Below, piece after piece: positions 1 to 7,874 of a DNA stretch of 64,000 nt; within the stretch, counting starts at the first letter, position 1, and each line of letters starts with the position of its first letter. The notes beneath the pieces are model-generated. The model saw only the letters and a list, made by a program, of their open reading frames with translations. It had not been told where the DNA came from and ran no database searches. The stretch covers positions 434,001 through 498,000 of the forward strand of contig NZ_FPHO01000002.1 in NCBI RefSeq assembly GCF_900117455.1. The letters are read 5' to 3'. The position numbers and the translations under genes are program-made. The stretch comes from Hyphomicrobium sp. CS1GBMeth3 (GTDB lineage: Bacteria > Pseudomonadota > Alphaproteobacteria > Rhizobiales > Hyphomicrobiaceae).

Positions 1-109
1 CGGCTCGATCTCGTTTTTTGTGTTTCGGACGACATGCAAGTCTCTTCTTTGGCCCGCGAACCGGCGAAAGAAGAGAATAGAACAAAATAAGAACATTGCA
101 AGGGGCGCC

Positions 110-1036
110 TTAGGCCCTCACCGGCAGCTCCGACCGGTAGAGTGTCTGGCCATCACTGCCGATGAACTCGAAGCTCATCTCGTCGGGGACCAGAGAGACC
201 GCGAGAAACCCGGTGGTTCCGGCCTGAAAAAGAGTATGCGGCGTGGGTCGTGGTTGATCGGCATGAGCCCCACCACCCGAGGTCAAGTAGTGCACGTTGC
301 CGACCTTGATATGTTGCAGGTTGTGATCGTGGCCATTGATGTAGGCTTCGACCCCATAGCGCTCGAGGAGCGGCCGCAGGCGCTTCTCGAAGACTGTGTA
401 GTGCTCGTGCGGCCCTCCCGAGAAAACGGGATGATGCCCGATCACGATTTTCCAATGCGCGCGGCTCTCGCTCAGACTTTTCTTGAGCCACTTCAGTTGG
501 TCGTCGGTGTCGCGGCCTTTCAGGAATTCGACAAGTTCGGAATCGTCCTTCGTCAGCTCGGTGGTGTCGAGGAAGAAGAAGTCGAGGAGGCGGCCGTCGC
601 CGAGAGTCTTGGAGCGCTTATAGTAGCGGCTTGGCATGGTCCAACGGCCGCTCACGCCCGAATAGGCGATCTGGGCGTCGACGTTGCCCCTGTGATCGTG
701 GTTGCCGAGCACGGCATACCAGGGGCGCATGAGGTTTGGATCGTCATAGATCTTCTCGAACACGTCGACCCAGAGCGGATCGTCCACGGATTTGACGCCA
801 TTCTCGTAGATGTTGTCGCCTGTCGAGACGATGAATTCCGGATCGAGCCGACGGGACGCTTCCGCGAGCGCGGTGGCGACCGGCTTTTGTCCCGGCGTTC
901 GCTCGCCCCAATCGCCAATAGCGAGAAAGCGCAATCCGTCGCGGGTCTCTTGCGCGTAGCCGAGGTGCGCGTGGGCCAGCAACGCGGCGGTGCCGAGTCC
1001 GGATTTCAGGATGGTGCGGCGTGAGATGGGGTTCAT
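110..1036 (-). CDS. Tat-exported metallophosphoesterase (purple acid phosphatase-like)
   Basis: Calcineurin-like phosphoesterase of about 308 residues. The metal-binding motifs of the family are visible in order: GDWGE, GDNIYENG, GNHDHRGN, a GHHPVFSGG block and GHDHNLQH, so all metal ligands seem present. The start is the ATG that gives MNPISRRTILKSG, a twin-arginine signal peptide ending near GYAQE; the frame stays open further upstream but that part lacks family features. The protein should be periplasmic and may cleave phosphomonoesters or nucleotides; the substrate cannot be told. It lies downstream of the exported protein at 1162-1566 on the same strand, but a strong terminator separates the two. 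Confidence 0.85.
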   Translation of the reverse strand: MNPISRRTILKSGLGTAALLAHAHLGYAQETRDGLRFLAIGDWGERTPGQKPVATALAEASRRLDPEFIVSTGDNIYENGVKSVDDPLWVDVFEKIYDDPNLMRPWYAVLGNHDHRGNVDAQIAYSGVSGRWTMPSRYYKRSKTLGDGRLLDFFFLDTTELTKDDSELVEFLKGRDTDDQLKWLKKSLSESRAHWKIVIGHHPVFSGGPHEHYTVFEKRLRPLLERYGVEAYINGHDHNLQHIKVGNVHYLTSGGGAHADQPRPTPHTLFQAGTTGFLAVSLVPDEMSFEFIGSDGQTLYRSELPVRA

Positions 1037-1105
1037 GGCGGCCTCCGCGGACGCCCAACCCTTCGCTTGGAAACGTGGCTTTCTCACGGAAAACTGTACA
1101 CGCGA

Positions 1106-1140
1106 CAAAAAAGGCACCGGAGCTGTCAGGCTCCGGCGCC
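1106..1140 (-). terminator. Rho-independent terminator
   Basis: Read on the minus strand, an 11-bp GC stem (GGCGCCGGAGC / GCTCCGGTGCC, one G-T pair) with a six-base loop is followed by a run of T. It ends transcription of the exported protein gene at 1162-1566, just before the phosphoesterase. Confidence 0.85.
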
Positions 1141-1161
1141 TTAATCCTCATCGGTCGAAGA

Positions 1162-1566
1162 TTACTGCTGTGTGCAGTCAACGGTCACGGTGGTTCCGGT
1201 CTCGGCGATGAACTTGGTGCAGGTCTTCTTGATCGATGCAACGTTGAGGTCGTTCTTTTCGCTGGCATCGGCCTTTGCGTCGGGCGTCTCGACCGAGGTC
1301 GGCTCAGCTGCGGCAACGGTGGTCTTTTCGGCCGCAACCGGCTTCGCTTTCTCGGCGCGCGCCAGCTGGGTGGCCTTCTTCTGCTTCGCGGCGGCCAGTG
1401 CGCGGCTCTGCGCGGCCTTGCGGGCGCGTGACTGCTGCAGCGCCTGCTTCTGATAGTAGCTTTGCTTGGCGCCGTGGCCCGGTCGGCAGCCGGCGTCTGC
1501 GGTGGCCACCTGGGCCAGGGCGATGAACAGTGTCGCGAGCGTGAGGGCAATGGTCTTGAACAGCAT
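1162..1566 (-). CDS. Exported Ala/Lys-rich hypothetical protein
   Basis: A protein of 134 residues, not recognised. It starts at an ATG with a GGAGAG ribosome site a few bases upstream and has a Sec signal peptide (MLFKTIALTLATLFIALAQ...ADA). The mature part begins with a short Cys-containing segment (GCRPGHGAK), runs through a long basic Ala/Lys/Arg/Gln-rich helical stretch, then an Ala/Pro/Glu linker, and ends with a short domain holding two cysteines (KKTCTKF and VDCTQQ) that could pair after export. It has its own terminator and appears to be transcribed alone. The composition suggests an envelope or surface protein, but no function can be assigned. Confidence 0.7.
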   Translation of the reverse strand: MLFKTIALTLATLFIALAQVATADAGCRPGHGAKQSYYQKQALQQSRARKAAQSRALAAAKQKKATQLARAEKAKPVAAEKTTVAAAEPTSVETPDAKADASEKNDLNVASIKKTCTKFIAETGTTVTVDCTQQ

Positions 1567-1711
1567 GACGTCTCTCCTGGAAATCCGGTGCAAACCCGGG
1601 GCGGCCCGGCCGCCCATTGACCTGCACGATGGCAGAGCCGGCAGCGGATCTCTGTCCCGGGAGGAACATGGTTTTCAGGATTTGTGAGGATGGTCGTGCT
1701 GCCCGTACCGG

Positions 1712-2869
1712 TCAGGTTACGGGCGTGCCTTGGCTCATGCGCCGGTAAATGAACGGCGGCGAGGGCGCGTCACTCTCGCGCTCCGCGACGGCTGCGAATT
1801 TCTCATGCCAGGGCGAGAGGGCACAGGCCGGGTCGGCGTTGGCCGCGTCGCCGGTGACGGCGAGCGCCTGGCAGCGGCAGCCGCCCCAGTCGATCTCGCA
1901 GCGATCGCAGCTCTTGCACGGCTCCTTCATCCAGGCCGTGCCGCGGTATTTCTGGAACGCGGGGCCGTCGAGCCAGATGTCCCTCAGCGGGCGCTCGCGC
2001 ACGGTCTCGATGCCGAGGTTGGGAATGGTCTCGGCGGCATGGCAGGGCAGCACCTTGCCGGTCGGTGTGATGTCGATCAGGCTGCGGCCCCAGCCGCCCA
2101 TGCAGGGCTTCGGGCGCACGGCGTAATGATCGTGGGCCACCACGTCGAAAACGAGGATTCCCTTCAGCCGCTCCTTTGCCGCGCGCACGACCTCTAGCGA
2201 TCTGTAGAACTGTTCGCGTGTCGGGATCAGCGCGGCGCGGTTCTTGAGCGCCCAGGCGTAGTACTGCGTGTTGGCGATCTCGATGCGGCCGGCTCCGGCC
2301 TCGACCGCGAAGTCGATGAGGGCCGCGACGTTGTCGATGTTGTGCCGGTGCACAACCACGTTGACCGTCAGCGGCAAGTCGAGCTCGCGGACCCAGCGGC
2401 AGACATCGCGCTTTTTCGGCAGACCGCCCTTGTAGCCCGAGATGCGGTCGGCGTTTTCCGGGTCGGTATCCTGGATCGAGACCTGCACGTGGTCGAGGCC
2501 GAGATTGGCAAGGCCAGCCAGACGCTCGCGCGTCAGTGTCACCCCGGAGGTGATCAGGTTCGTGTAAAGGCCGGCCTCGACGGCGCCGATCAGGATCTCC
2601 TCCAGATCCTTGCGTGCGCAGGGCTCGCCGCCCGAGAGATGAACTTGCAGCACGCCGAGGTCGGCGGCTTCGCGGAAGACGCGCCCCCATTCATCGGCCG
2701 AGAGCTCGCCGCCGCGCGGCATGACCAGCGGGTTCGAGCAATACGGGCATTGCAGTGGGCAGCGGTACGTCAGCTCGGCGAGCAGGCCGAGCGGTGCGAG
2801 AGGGCGTGTACACGCCGGCGCCGGCTCGGCGCTATCGGTGTGTGTTCCTGTCGTGAAGACCCCGGACAC
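1712..2869 (-). CDS. pqqE: PqqA peptide cyclase PqqE (radical SAM, PQQ biosynthesis)
   Basis: PqqE cross-links Glu and Tyr of the precursor peptide PqqA, the first step of pyrroloquinoline quinone synthesis. The radical SAM cluster motif CPLQCPYC is about 30 residues from the start, followed by SGGEP and the SPASM-type cysteine set (CMGGWG, LPCHAA, CKSCDRC, GGCRC) near the C-terminus, so all three iron-sulfur sites look intact. The frame is open far upstream through pqqC, but that part is out-of-frame pqqC. I chose the GTG at 2869, which has AGAGGA nine bases upstream; an ATG at 2911 is possible. It follows pqqC on the same strand without an intervening pqqD. Confidence 0.93.
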   Translation of the reverse strand: MSGVFTTGTHTDSAEPAPACTRPLAPLGLLAELTYRCPLQCPYCSNPLVMPRGGELSADEWGRVFREAADLGVLQVHLSGGEPCARKDLEEILIGAVEAGLYTNLITSGVTLTRERLAGLANLGLDHVQVSIQDTDPENADRISGYKGGLPKKRDVCRWVRELDLPLTVNVVVHRHNIDNVAALIDFAVEAGAGRIEIANTQYYAWALKNRAALIPTREQFYRSLEVVRAAKERLKGILVFDVVAHDHYAVRPKPCMGGWGRSLIDITPTGKVLPCHAAETIPNLGIETVRERPLRDIWLDGPAFQKYRGTAWMKEPCKSCDRCEIDWGGCRCQALAVTGDAANADPACALSPWHEKFAAVAERESDAPSPPFIYRRMSQGTPVT

Positions 2870-2970
2870 GGTGTCGTTTCCTCTCGTCGAAGCTTCCCCT
2901 CCTCGCGTCATGGCGGAGCCAAGCTCTGCATGGACGTCGGGAGGGGGAACCGCACGGCTGATGGGTTCGC

Positions 2971-3004
2971 CCCTCCCTGACCCTCCCTCGCAAAAAAGGG
3001 AGGG
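2971..3004. repeat. Palindromic hairpin between pqqC and pqqE
   Basis: CCCTCCCT at 2981-2988 pairs with AGGGAGGG at 2997-3004 around an A-rich loop, and a second CCCTCCCT lies directly upstream at 2971. It fills part of the 146-base pqqC-pqqE gap where pqqD would be expected. It resembles REP-type intergenic palindromes and could also attenuate or stabilise the transcript; no tract of T follows on the minus strand. Confidence 0.55.
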
Positions 3005-3015
3005 AAGCGCAGTTG

Positions 3016-3780
3016 TCACATCCCGTCCGGACGGTAGGTACCAGGCGGAGCCATGCCCACGACGTAGGCGAGGTGCAGGGCGTCGAGCTGCGCCCACAGC
3101 ACGTCGCATTTGAAGCGCACGGCATCGACGCAGGCTTCCTGCAAGTCGCGCGTATTGGCGTACTGCTTGACGAATTCGAGCGCGAAGGTGGCATCGCGTG
3201 GGGCTTGCGACAGGCGTCGGCGGAAGTAGGCCATGACGTCCTCGGTGACGAAGTCGTAGTTGGCCAGCATGCCGGCGATGCGCTCGCGGTGGATCGAGGG
3301 TGCGAACAGCTCGGTCAGCGAGGAGGCCGCGGCTACGACGAGCGGTTGCTCGACGACGAAGCGTACGTAGGCTTCGACGGCGAAGCGCGTAGCAGGAAGT
3401 GCGCCCTCCATGCTGGTCACGTACTCGCGGTCGAGCCCCAGGCAATCGGTGAGCTTCAGCCAGCGTTCGATGCCGCCCGCCTCCTCGGGCAGCAGGCCGT
3501 CATGATCGTGGATGCGGTGGATCCACTCGCGCCGCAAGCCGCGATCGTGCGTGCGGCTCATGAAGGCGGCGTCCTTGCGCGGGATCGCCTCCTGATAGCA
3601 GTAGCGGTTCAGCGCCCAAGCCGCGACCTGCCCCTTGCTCAGCTTGCCGCCATGCAGCAGCTTATGGAATGGGTGCAGGTCGTGGTAGCGCTCGGAGCCG
3701 ACGGCGCGGATCTGCGCCTCGAACTCGGCGGGGCTCCAGGGTGCGTTTTCGGCCTCGATCTGTCTCACGAACTCGTTCAT
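3016..3780 (-). CDS. pqqC: Pyrroloquinoline-quinone synthase PqqC
   Basis: PqqC catalyses the last, oxygen-dependent ring closure and oxidation that yields PQQ. The 254-residue protein matches the stand-alone family length and carries the diagnostic segments LHPFHKLLHGG, NRYCYQEAIPRKDAA, HDGLLPEEAGG (biosynthetic His/Glu/Tyr residues), FAPSIHRERI and a YVRFV helix. The start ATG (MNEFVRQIE) has AAAGG upstream. Unlike the PqqC/D fusion of Methylobacterium, this protein ends right after the PqqC domain (PGTYRPDGM), so no PqqD is attached. It is the first gene of a pqqC-pqqE unit; an Fnr-type box lies 80 bases upstream. Confidence 0.95.
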   Translation of the reverse strand: MNEFVRQIEAENAPWSPAEFEAQIRAVGSERYHDLHPFHKLLHGGKLSKGQVAAWALNRYCYQEAIPRKDAAFMSRTHDRGLRREWIHRIHDHDGLLPEEAGGIERWLKLTDCLGLDREYVTSMEGALPATRFAVEAYVRFVVEQPLVVAAASSLTELFAPSIHRERIAGMLANYDFVTEDVMAYFRRRLSQAPRDATFALEFVKQYANTRDLQEACVDAVRFKCDVLWAQLDALHLAYVVGMAPPGTYRPDGM

Positions 3781-3859
3781 CGGGGAACCTTTCGTCGGCT
3801 TCTGTGCTGGGATTAAGCACTGCGGATGCCGGACCTTGCCGGGGGACCCGCGGGCCGGC

Positions 3860-3873
3860 TTGATCGAGGTCAA
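3860..3873. promoter_or_regulatory. Fnr/FixK-type box between pqqC and PfkB kinase
   Basis: TTGATCGAGGTCAA matches the anaerobox TTGAT-N4-ATCAA with one mismatch. It lies in the 171-base divergent promoter region, 80 bases before pqqC and 79 before the kinase. An fnr-like gene with its own box is present at 23747-24484. Confidence 0.5.
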
Positions 3874-3951
3874 AAAGCCCGATCACGGAGCGTTCAAAGC
3901 ATCGTGTGACCGGCGCGCTACCGGTCGGCGCATGCGCTCAGAGAGGACCTC

Positions 3952-4896
3952 ATGCCGGCAAAGGCCCTTGTTGTCGTCGGCCACACGGCGCTGGACCGCG
4001 TCTATCGGATCGAGAGCTTTCCCGGAAAGCCGACCAAGGTGCGCGCGCTCGATCATCGCGAGGAGGGCGGCGGATCGGCTGCCAACGCTGCTGCTGCTGC
4101 TGCGGTGCTCGGCGGCGCCGTGCGTCTCTGGAGCCGCGTCGGCGATGACGATGCGGGCGAGAAGGCGCGGCGGCAACTGGCGCGCTGCGGCGTCGACGTC
4201 GGTGGCGTTCTGACGTGCGCCGGTGCGAAGACGCCGACGGCCGCCGTCATCGTCGATTCGAACGGCGAAAGGTTGGTGATCAGCGAGGATGATCACGTCC
4301 TGCCGATGGAAGCGGACTGGCTGCCGCTCAGCGAGATCGCATCGGCGGGCGCGGTGCTGAGCGATCTGTCTTGGCTCGAGGGGACGCGCGCTGCTTTTGC
4401 GGCGGCGCGCGCGGTTGGCGTGCCGACACTGGTCGATGTGGATCTCGGTGGTGGCATTTTGCTCGAGCGGGTCATCGAGGTTACCGACTATGCAATTTTC
4501 TCGGGGCCGGCATTCGAGCGTTTCGTTCCCGGCGCTGATGACGAGGCCCGGCTCTCGGCGCTGCTCGATCTCGGCTTGCGCCATGCCGGCGTGACGCGAG
4601 GAAAGCGCGGATATCTCTGGGCCACTGGCGAAGGGAGGCAGTCGCAGGAGGCGTTCGAGGTGCCTGTCGTCGATACGACGGGTGCGGGTGATGCTTTTCA
4701 TGGTGTCTTTGCGCTGGCGCTGGCGTCGGGCCTTGCGGATACGGAATGCGTGCGAGCTGCATCGGCGGCGGCGGCGCTCAAGTGCCGGCGCCTCGGGGCG
4801 CGTGCCGGGTTGCCGAGCGCGATCGAACTCGATGGGTTCCTGCTCGAGCAGACCGGGCGCGGTCTCGCCGAAGGGTGGCTCGCCGACGTCCCGTGA
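3952..4896 (+). CDS. PfkB-family carbohydrate/nucleoside kinase
   Basis: Ribokinase-fold kinase of 314 residues. It shows the N-terminal glycine pair region (EEGGGSAANAA), a small lid strand and the C-terminal anion-hole signature DTTGAGDAFHG, whose Asp is the catalytic base. The start ATG has GAGAGGA upstream. It is divergent from pqqC and followed after 56 bases by the flavin reductase gene. The family phosphorylates sugars, nucleosides or sugar-like alcohols; sequence alone does not give the substrate. Ribokinase-like and 2-keto-sugar kinases are the closest general matches I can name from the motifs. Confidence 0.85.
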   Translation: MPAKALVVVGHTALDRVYRIESFPGKPTKVRALDHREEGGGSAANAAAAAAVLGGAVRLWSRVGDDDAGEKARRQLARCGVDVGGVLTCAGAKTPTAAVIVDSNGERLVISEDDHVLPMEADWLPLSEIASAGAVLSDLSWLEGTRAAFAAARAVGVPTLVDVDLGGGILLERVIEVTDYAIFSGPAFERFVPGADDEARLSALLDLGLRHAGVTRGKRGYLWATGEGRQSQEAFEVPVVDTTGAGDAFHGVFALALASGLADTECVRAASAAAALKCRRLGARAGLPSAIELDGFLLEQTGRGLAEGWLADVP

Positions 4897-4952
4897 GTTG
4901 CCGCCTTGTGCGGGATCAAGCACGGCTCGCTTTGCTTGGTGCACTTTAGGCT

Positions 4953-5498
4953 ATGAGAGAGGTGGGCGTGAAAGAGCTTCCGTTGGCCAAAGTCTATCAG
5001 CTCCTCGAGCCGGGGCCGGTGGTGCTGCTGACGACGGCTCACAAGGGCCGCGCCAATGTCATGACGATGTCGTGGCATATGATGGTCGAGTTCGAGCCGC
5101 CGCTGGTGGCCTGCGTCGTCAGCAACGGCGATCACAGCTTCGCGGCGCTCAAGGCAACGGGAGAGTGCGTTATTGCCGTGCCGGCCGCCAGCATGGCGGA
5201 TGCGGTTGTCGCTGTCGGGAATACGACCGGGCGCGGTCTCGATAAGTTCGAAGCCTTTGGTTTGACGGCCGTTCCGGCCGCATCGGTGGCGCCGCCGCTG
5301 GTTAAGGAATGCTTTGCCAACCTCGAATGTCGGGTCGTCGATCGCCGCCTGGTGGCCGTCTACAATCTCTTCGTGCTGGAGGTCGTCAAAGCCTGGGTGG
5401 ATCCCCGGCAGAAGTCGCCCAAGACCTTGCACCATCGGGGTTACGGGACGTTCGTCATCGACGGGGAGGTGGTCCGGCTCAAGTCCAAGATGCGCTGA
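4953..5498 (+). CDS. Flavin reductase-like (DIM6/NTAB family) FMN-binding protein
   Basis: Split-barrel flavoprotein of 181 residues with the family pattern: a VVLLTT strand followed by N-V-M-T-MSWHM (FMN phosphate contacts), a PPLVACVVS strand and a later K-ECFANLECRV segment. Members reduce flavins with NAD(P)H or use FMN as cofactor for small reductions. It follows the PfkB kinase closely on the same strand and may be co-transcribed. No partner monooxygenase is seen nearby, so the role remains open. Confidence 0.8.
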   Translation: MREVGVKELPLAKVYQLLEPGPVVLLTTAHKGRANVMTMSWHMMVEFEPPLVACVVSNGDHSFAALKATGECVIAVPAASMADAVVAVGNTTGRGLDKFEAFGLTAVPAASVAPPLVKECFANLECRVVDRRLVAVYNLFVLEVVKAWVDPRQKSPKTLHHRGYGTFVIDGEVVRLKSKMR

Positions 5499-5529
5499 GG
5501 CGGAACCTTAAGGGCCGTGCCGCATCTCT

Positions 5530-5543
5530 TTGAGCAGCGTCAA
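5530..5543. promoter_or_regulatory. Fnr/FixK-type box upstream of hsp20
   Basis: TTGAGCAGCGTCAA has the full TTGA-N6-TCAA pattern, centred about 111 bases before the hsp20 start in an intergenic region. Small heat-shock genes are known FixK/FnrN targets in related rhizobia, which supports but does not prove the assignment. Confidence 0.4.
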
Positions 5544-5647
5544 TGCCTGCAGCTGACGCAGCGATTTCCTCTTTGCCCACGATCTCGTGGGTAACCACGG
5601 TTCGCATGTTTTTCGGAAAAGTGCGTGCTTACGGAAAGGAGAGACCC

Positions 5648-6139
5648 ATGGCTAACACTCAAGTCTCGAAACCTGCATCCGCTCCTCAGCGCCGCGTGCC
5701 GGATGTGTTTGACGCGCTGCACGGCGAATTGGATCGCGTGTTCCGCACCTTCGAGCGGGGCTGGCCACGTTGGCCGAGCCTGCTTCATGGCGCTGCGATG
5801 GATATCGCGCTTCCCAATATCGACGTGCACGAGAACAGCAACGCCATCACGATCGAAGCCGATTTGCCGGGGCTCGACGAGAAGGACGTCTCAGTGACGC
5901 TTGCCAACGGCGTGCTCACGATCAAGGGCGAGCGCAAGAGCGCGCGCGAGGAGAAGGATGAGAGCTACTATCTGAGCGAGCGCAGCTTCGGCAGCTTCGA
6001 GCGTTCGCTAAAGCTTCCCGACACTGTCGACGAGAGCAACATCGAGGCCCGCTTCGACAAAGGCGTGCTCAAGGTCATCGCGGCGAAAAAGCCCGGCGCT
6101 GACAAGGCGGAGAAGAAGATCCAGATCAAAAAAGGCTAG
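5648..6139 (+). CDS. hsp20: Hsp20/alpha-crystallin small heat-shock protein
   Basis: ATP-independent cytoplasmic holdase of 163 residues. The alpha-crystallin domain spans roughly residues 50-155 with the hallmarks PNIDVHENSNAI, EADLPGLDEKDVSV, ANGVLTIKGERK and the A-x-F-x-x-GVLKV C-terminal strand. The start ATG follows AAGGAGAGACCC. A terminator lies directly downstream and an Fnr-type box upstream. No HrcA or ROSE-like element was recognised in the leader. Confidence 0.93.
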   Translation: MANTQVSKPASAPQRRVPDVFDALHGELDRVFRTFERGWPRWPSLLHGAAMDIALPNIDVHENSNAITIEADLPGLDEKDVSVTLANGVLTIKGERKSAREEKDESYYLSERSFGSFERSLKLPDTVDESNIEARFDKGVLKVIAAKKPGADKAEKKIQIKKG

Positions 6140-6171
6140 CCTTCGGTTGCTGCATCCCTTCGACAAGAAAA

Positions 6172-6202
6172 GGCCGTGGATCGATCCCCGCCACGGTCTT
6201 TT
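6172..6202 (+). terminator. Rho-independent terminator after hsp20
   Basis: GGCCGTGG / CCACGGTC stem with an 11-base loop, followed by TTTTC. It lies 30 bases after the hsp20 stop codon. Confidence 0.85.
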
Positions 6203-6385
6203 CTGTTCAGGACGAGGTTTTATCCTTGGATGTCCCCTCTTTAGGGATGTACGGCGATGGCGTGGCACGCGGTCTCAAGCGTCTACGTAGCCCCAAATCC
6301 CGGGGTGGAACAGCGGTGGTAGCGCGCGCTCGCAACTTCGGGGTCGTCGCCCTATATAAAGCCCGCCATGCGGCCCGGAGGTACC

Positions 6386-6652
6386 ATGAAACCCAAGCGC
6401 GAGGAGACGGTGATCGTCATCGATCGCCACGCGGAAGCGAACCAACTCAAGGGCTGGCGGCGCTGGCTGGCGACGGGAGTCGGGTATCTGGTTTTTGCGT
6501 TGGCGGCCCTTGTCGGCCTCGCCCTGTTTCTCGGGCTGGCCATGACGTTTCTAATGGTGCTCGCGGTTGCCGTTCCGCTCGCTATCGTCTTGGCGGTGAT
6601 TGCTTATGCGATGGGCTATCGAAAAATCGACATACGGCGCGACCGCTTCTAG
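6386..6652 (+). CDS. Small two-helix inner-membrane protein
   Basis: Protein of 88 residues starting at the ATG that follows a clear GGAGG site. A short charged N-terminus (MKPKREETVIVIDRHAE) precedes two long hydrophobic helices near residues 30-50 and 52-77 and a basic tail (YRKIDIRRDRF). No family is recognised. It is a single gene between the hsp20 terminator and the convergent mla operon. Confidence 0.65.
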   Translation: MKPKREETVIVIDRHAEANQLKGWRRWLATGVGYLVFALAALVGLALFLGLAMTFLMVLAVAVPLAIVLAVIAYAMGYRKIDIRRDRF

Positions 6653-6670
6653 ACCCGCTGTTTCTCGCGA

Positions 6671-7864
6671 TCAGGGGGCTGGCGGCTCGGGGACATCGTC
6701 GGGCGTAGCGTTGCTGCTATCGTCCTTGGCAGGCTCCTCGGAGGGCGGCAGTTTCGAAAACCACGGCACGGCATCGCCCAGCACCTTGCCGAAGGCGCCG
6801 TCGAGGGCGGCTATGGCGGATGGTGCGTCGATGGCCGCAAGCGGGGCGCTCTCGTGGAAGACGCGCGAGCCTTCGATCTTTCCACCTGCGCTCACAAGCT
6901 TGACTGTGATCTCGACTTCGGCCTTGGGCTCGGGCTTCAAGACGACCGCGAACTGGCGGATCTCGGCCTGAAGTTGGTCGCTCGGCTCCAGCGTGTCGAG
7001 CGGGCGTGTGATGGAGCCGAAGCAGCCGGTCCCCTCAAGGCTCTCAATGACCTTGGACTGCACGACCGCCGGAATGTTGTCGGTGAATTGTGCCTTCTCG
7101 AACGGGGCGTCCTCCGGCGGATCTCCGACGATCACGACCCGGTCCGAGTTGAACGCCATCGGGGCGGCGGGCTCGGGCACGACGAGCAGTTGGCGCGTCG
7201 GCTCGGAGCAGTCTTTTGAGGCGGGAAGTGCGGTCAGGTTATAGATGCCGGGCTTGGCCTTGCCGCCGCCCGCGAAGCGCTCGAGTCCGGCCAGGATACC
7301 GTCGATGCGCTCAGAATTGCGCGAGAGAACGCCCGCGAAATTGCTGATGCCGGTAATGGCGTCGTGCAGAGCGGCACTGTTGTCGTCGATGACCTTGTCG
7401 AGGCGATTCAGCGTGCCGCGTGCCGATTGTGTGAGGCTTTGGGTGCTCTCGGGGCTCGCCTGGAGGAGCGGCACCGCTGCGCCCGCGGCAGCCGTAAGCG
7501 GTGCGGCACCGGGATCGCCGCCCTTCAGCTCGATGATCGGTGCACCAGTGAGGCCTTGGAAATCGACGTTGACGGTCGTGTCGGCCCGCACGGGAGCCGA
7601 GCGGTCGACGGCGATCGTGACGAGCACGTCTTTGGGTGCGTCGGCAGAGAGCTGGATATCTGTCACCTCGCCGACGCGGATGCCGTTGAAGAGGACGCTC
7701 GAGCCTTTGAGCAATCCGGATATCGAGCTCTGGAAGCGGACCTGGAAGATCTGGCGGTCGCCAAGCCCTCCGGTGTTGAGCAGCCAGTAGACGAAGGCAA
7801 AGACCGCCAGCGTCGCAGCGAGCACAAAGGCTCCGACCAGGGTGTAACGGGCCTGTGTTTCCAT
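6671..7864 (-). CDS. mlaD: MlaD-type MCE protein fused to a PqiC-like auxiliary domain
   Basis: Substrate-binding subunit of a retrograde or anterograde phospholipid ABC transporter. An N-terminal signal anchor (LVGAFVLAATLAVFAFVYWL) is followed by the MCE domain at about residues 40-115 (ISGLLKGSSVLFNGIRVGEV, GLTGAPIIELKGG). A helical linker then leads to a second domain, about residues 220-375, that resembles the ABC-type transport auxiliary lipoprotein family (PqiC/ABC_trans_aux), which in many relatives is a separate lipoprotein gene. Last gene of the mlaE-mlaF-mlaD operon, ten bases after mlaF. The 397-residue length is well above that of E. coli MlaD (183). Confidence 0.87.
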   Translation of the reverse strand: METQARYTLVGAFVLAATLAVFAFVYWLLNTGGLGDRQIFQVRFQSSISGLLKGSSVLFNGIRVGEVTDIQLSADAPKDVLVTIAVDRSAPVRADTTVNVDFQGLTGAPIIELKGGDPGAAPLTAAAGAAVPLLQASPESTQSLTQSARGTLNRLDKVIDDNSAALHDAITGISNFAGVLSRNSERIDGILAGLERFAGGGKAKPGIYNLTALPASKDCSEPTRQLLVVPEPAAPMAFNSDRVVIVGDPPEDAPFEKAQFTDNIPAVVQSKVIESLEGTGCFGSITRPLDTLEPSDQLQAEIRQFAVVLKPEPKAEVEITVKLVSAGGKIEGSRVFHESAPLAAIDAPSAIAALDGAFGKVLGDAVPWFSKLPPSEEPAKDDSSNATPDDVPEPPAP

Positions 7865-7874
7865 GTCTCCGGCC

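Noticed and set aside
20..1024. 334-residue plus-strand frame at the window start
   Set aside because: Antisense to the metallophosphoesterase, which has full catalytic motifs and a Tat signal.
2870..3445. N-terminal extension of PqqE, considered as a possible fused PqqD
   Set aside because: The extension is Arg/Pro-rich out-of-frame pqqC sequence and shows no PqqD motif.
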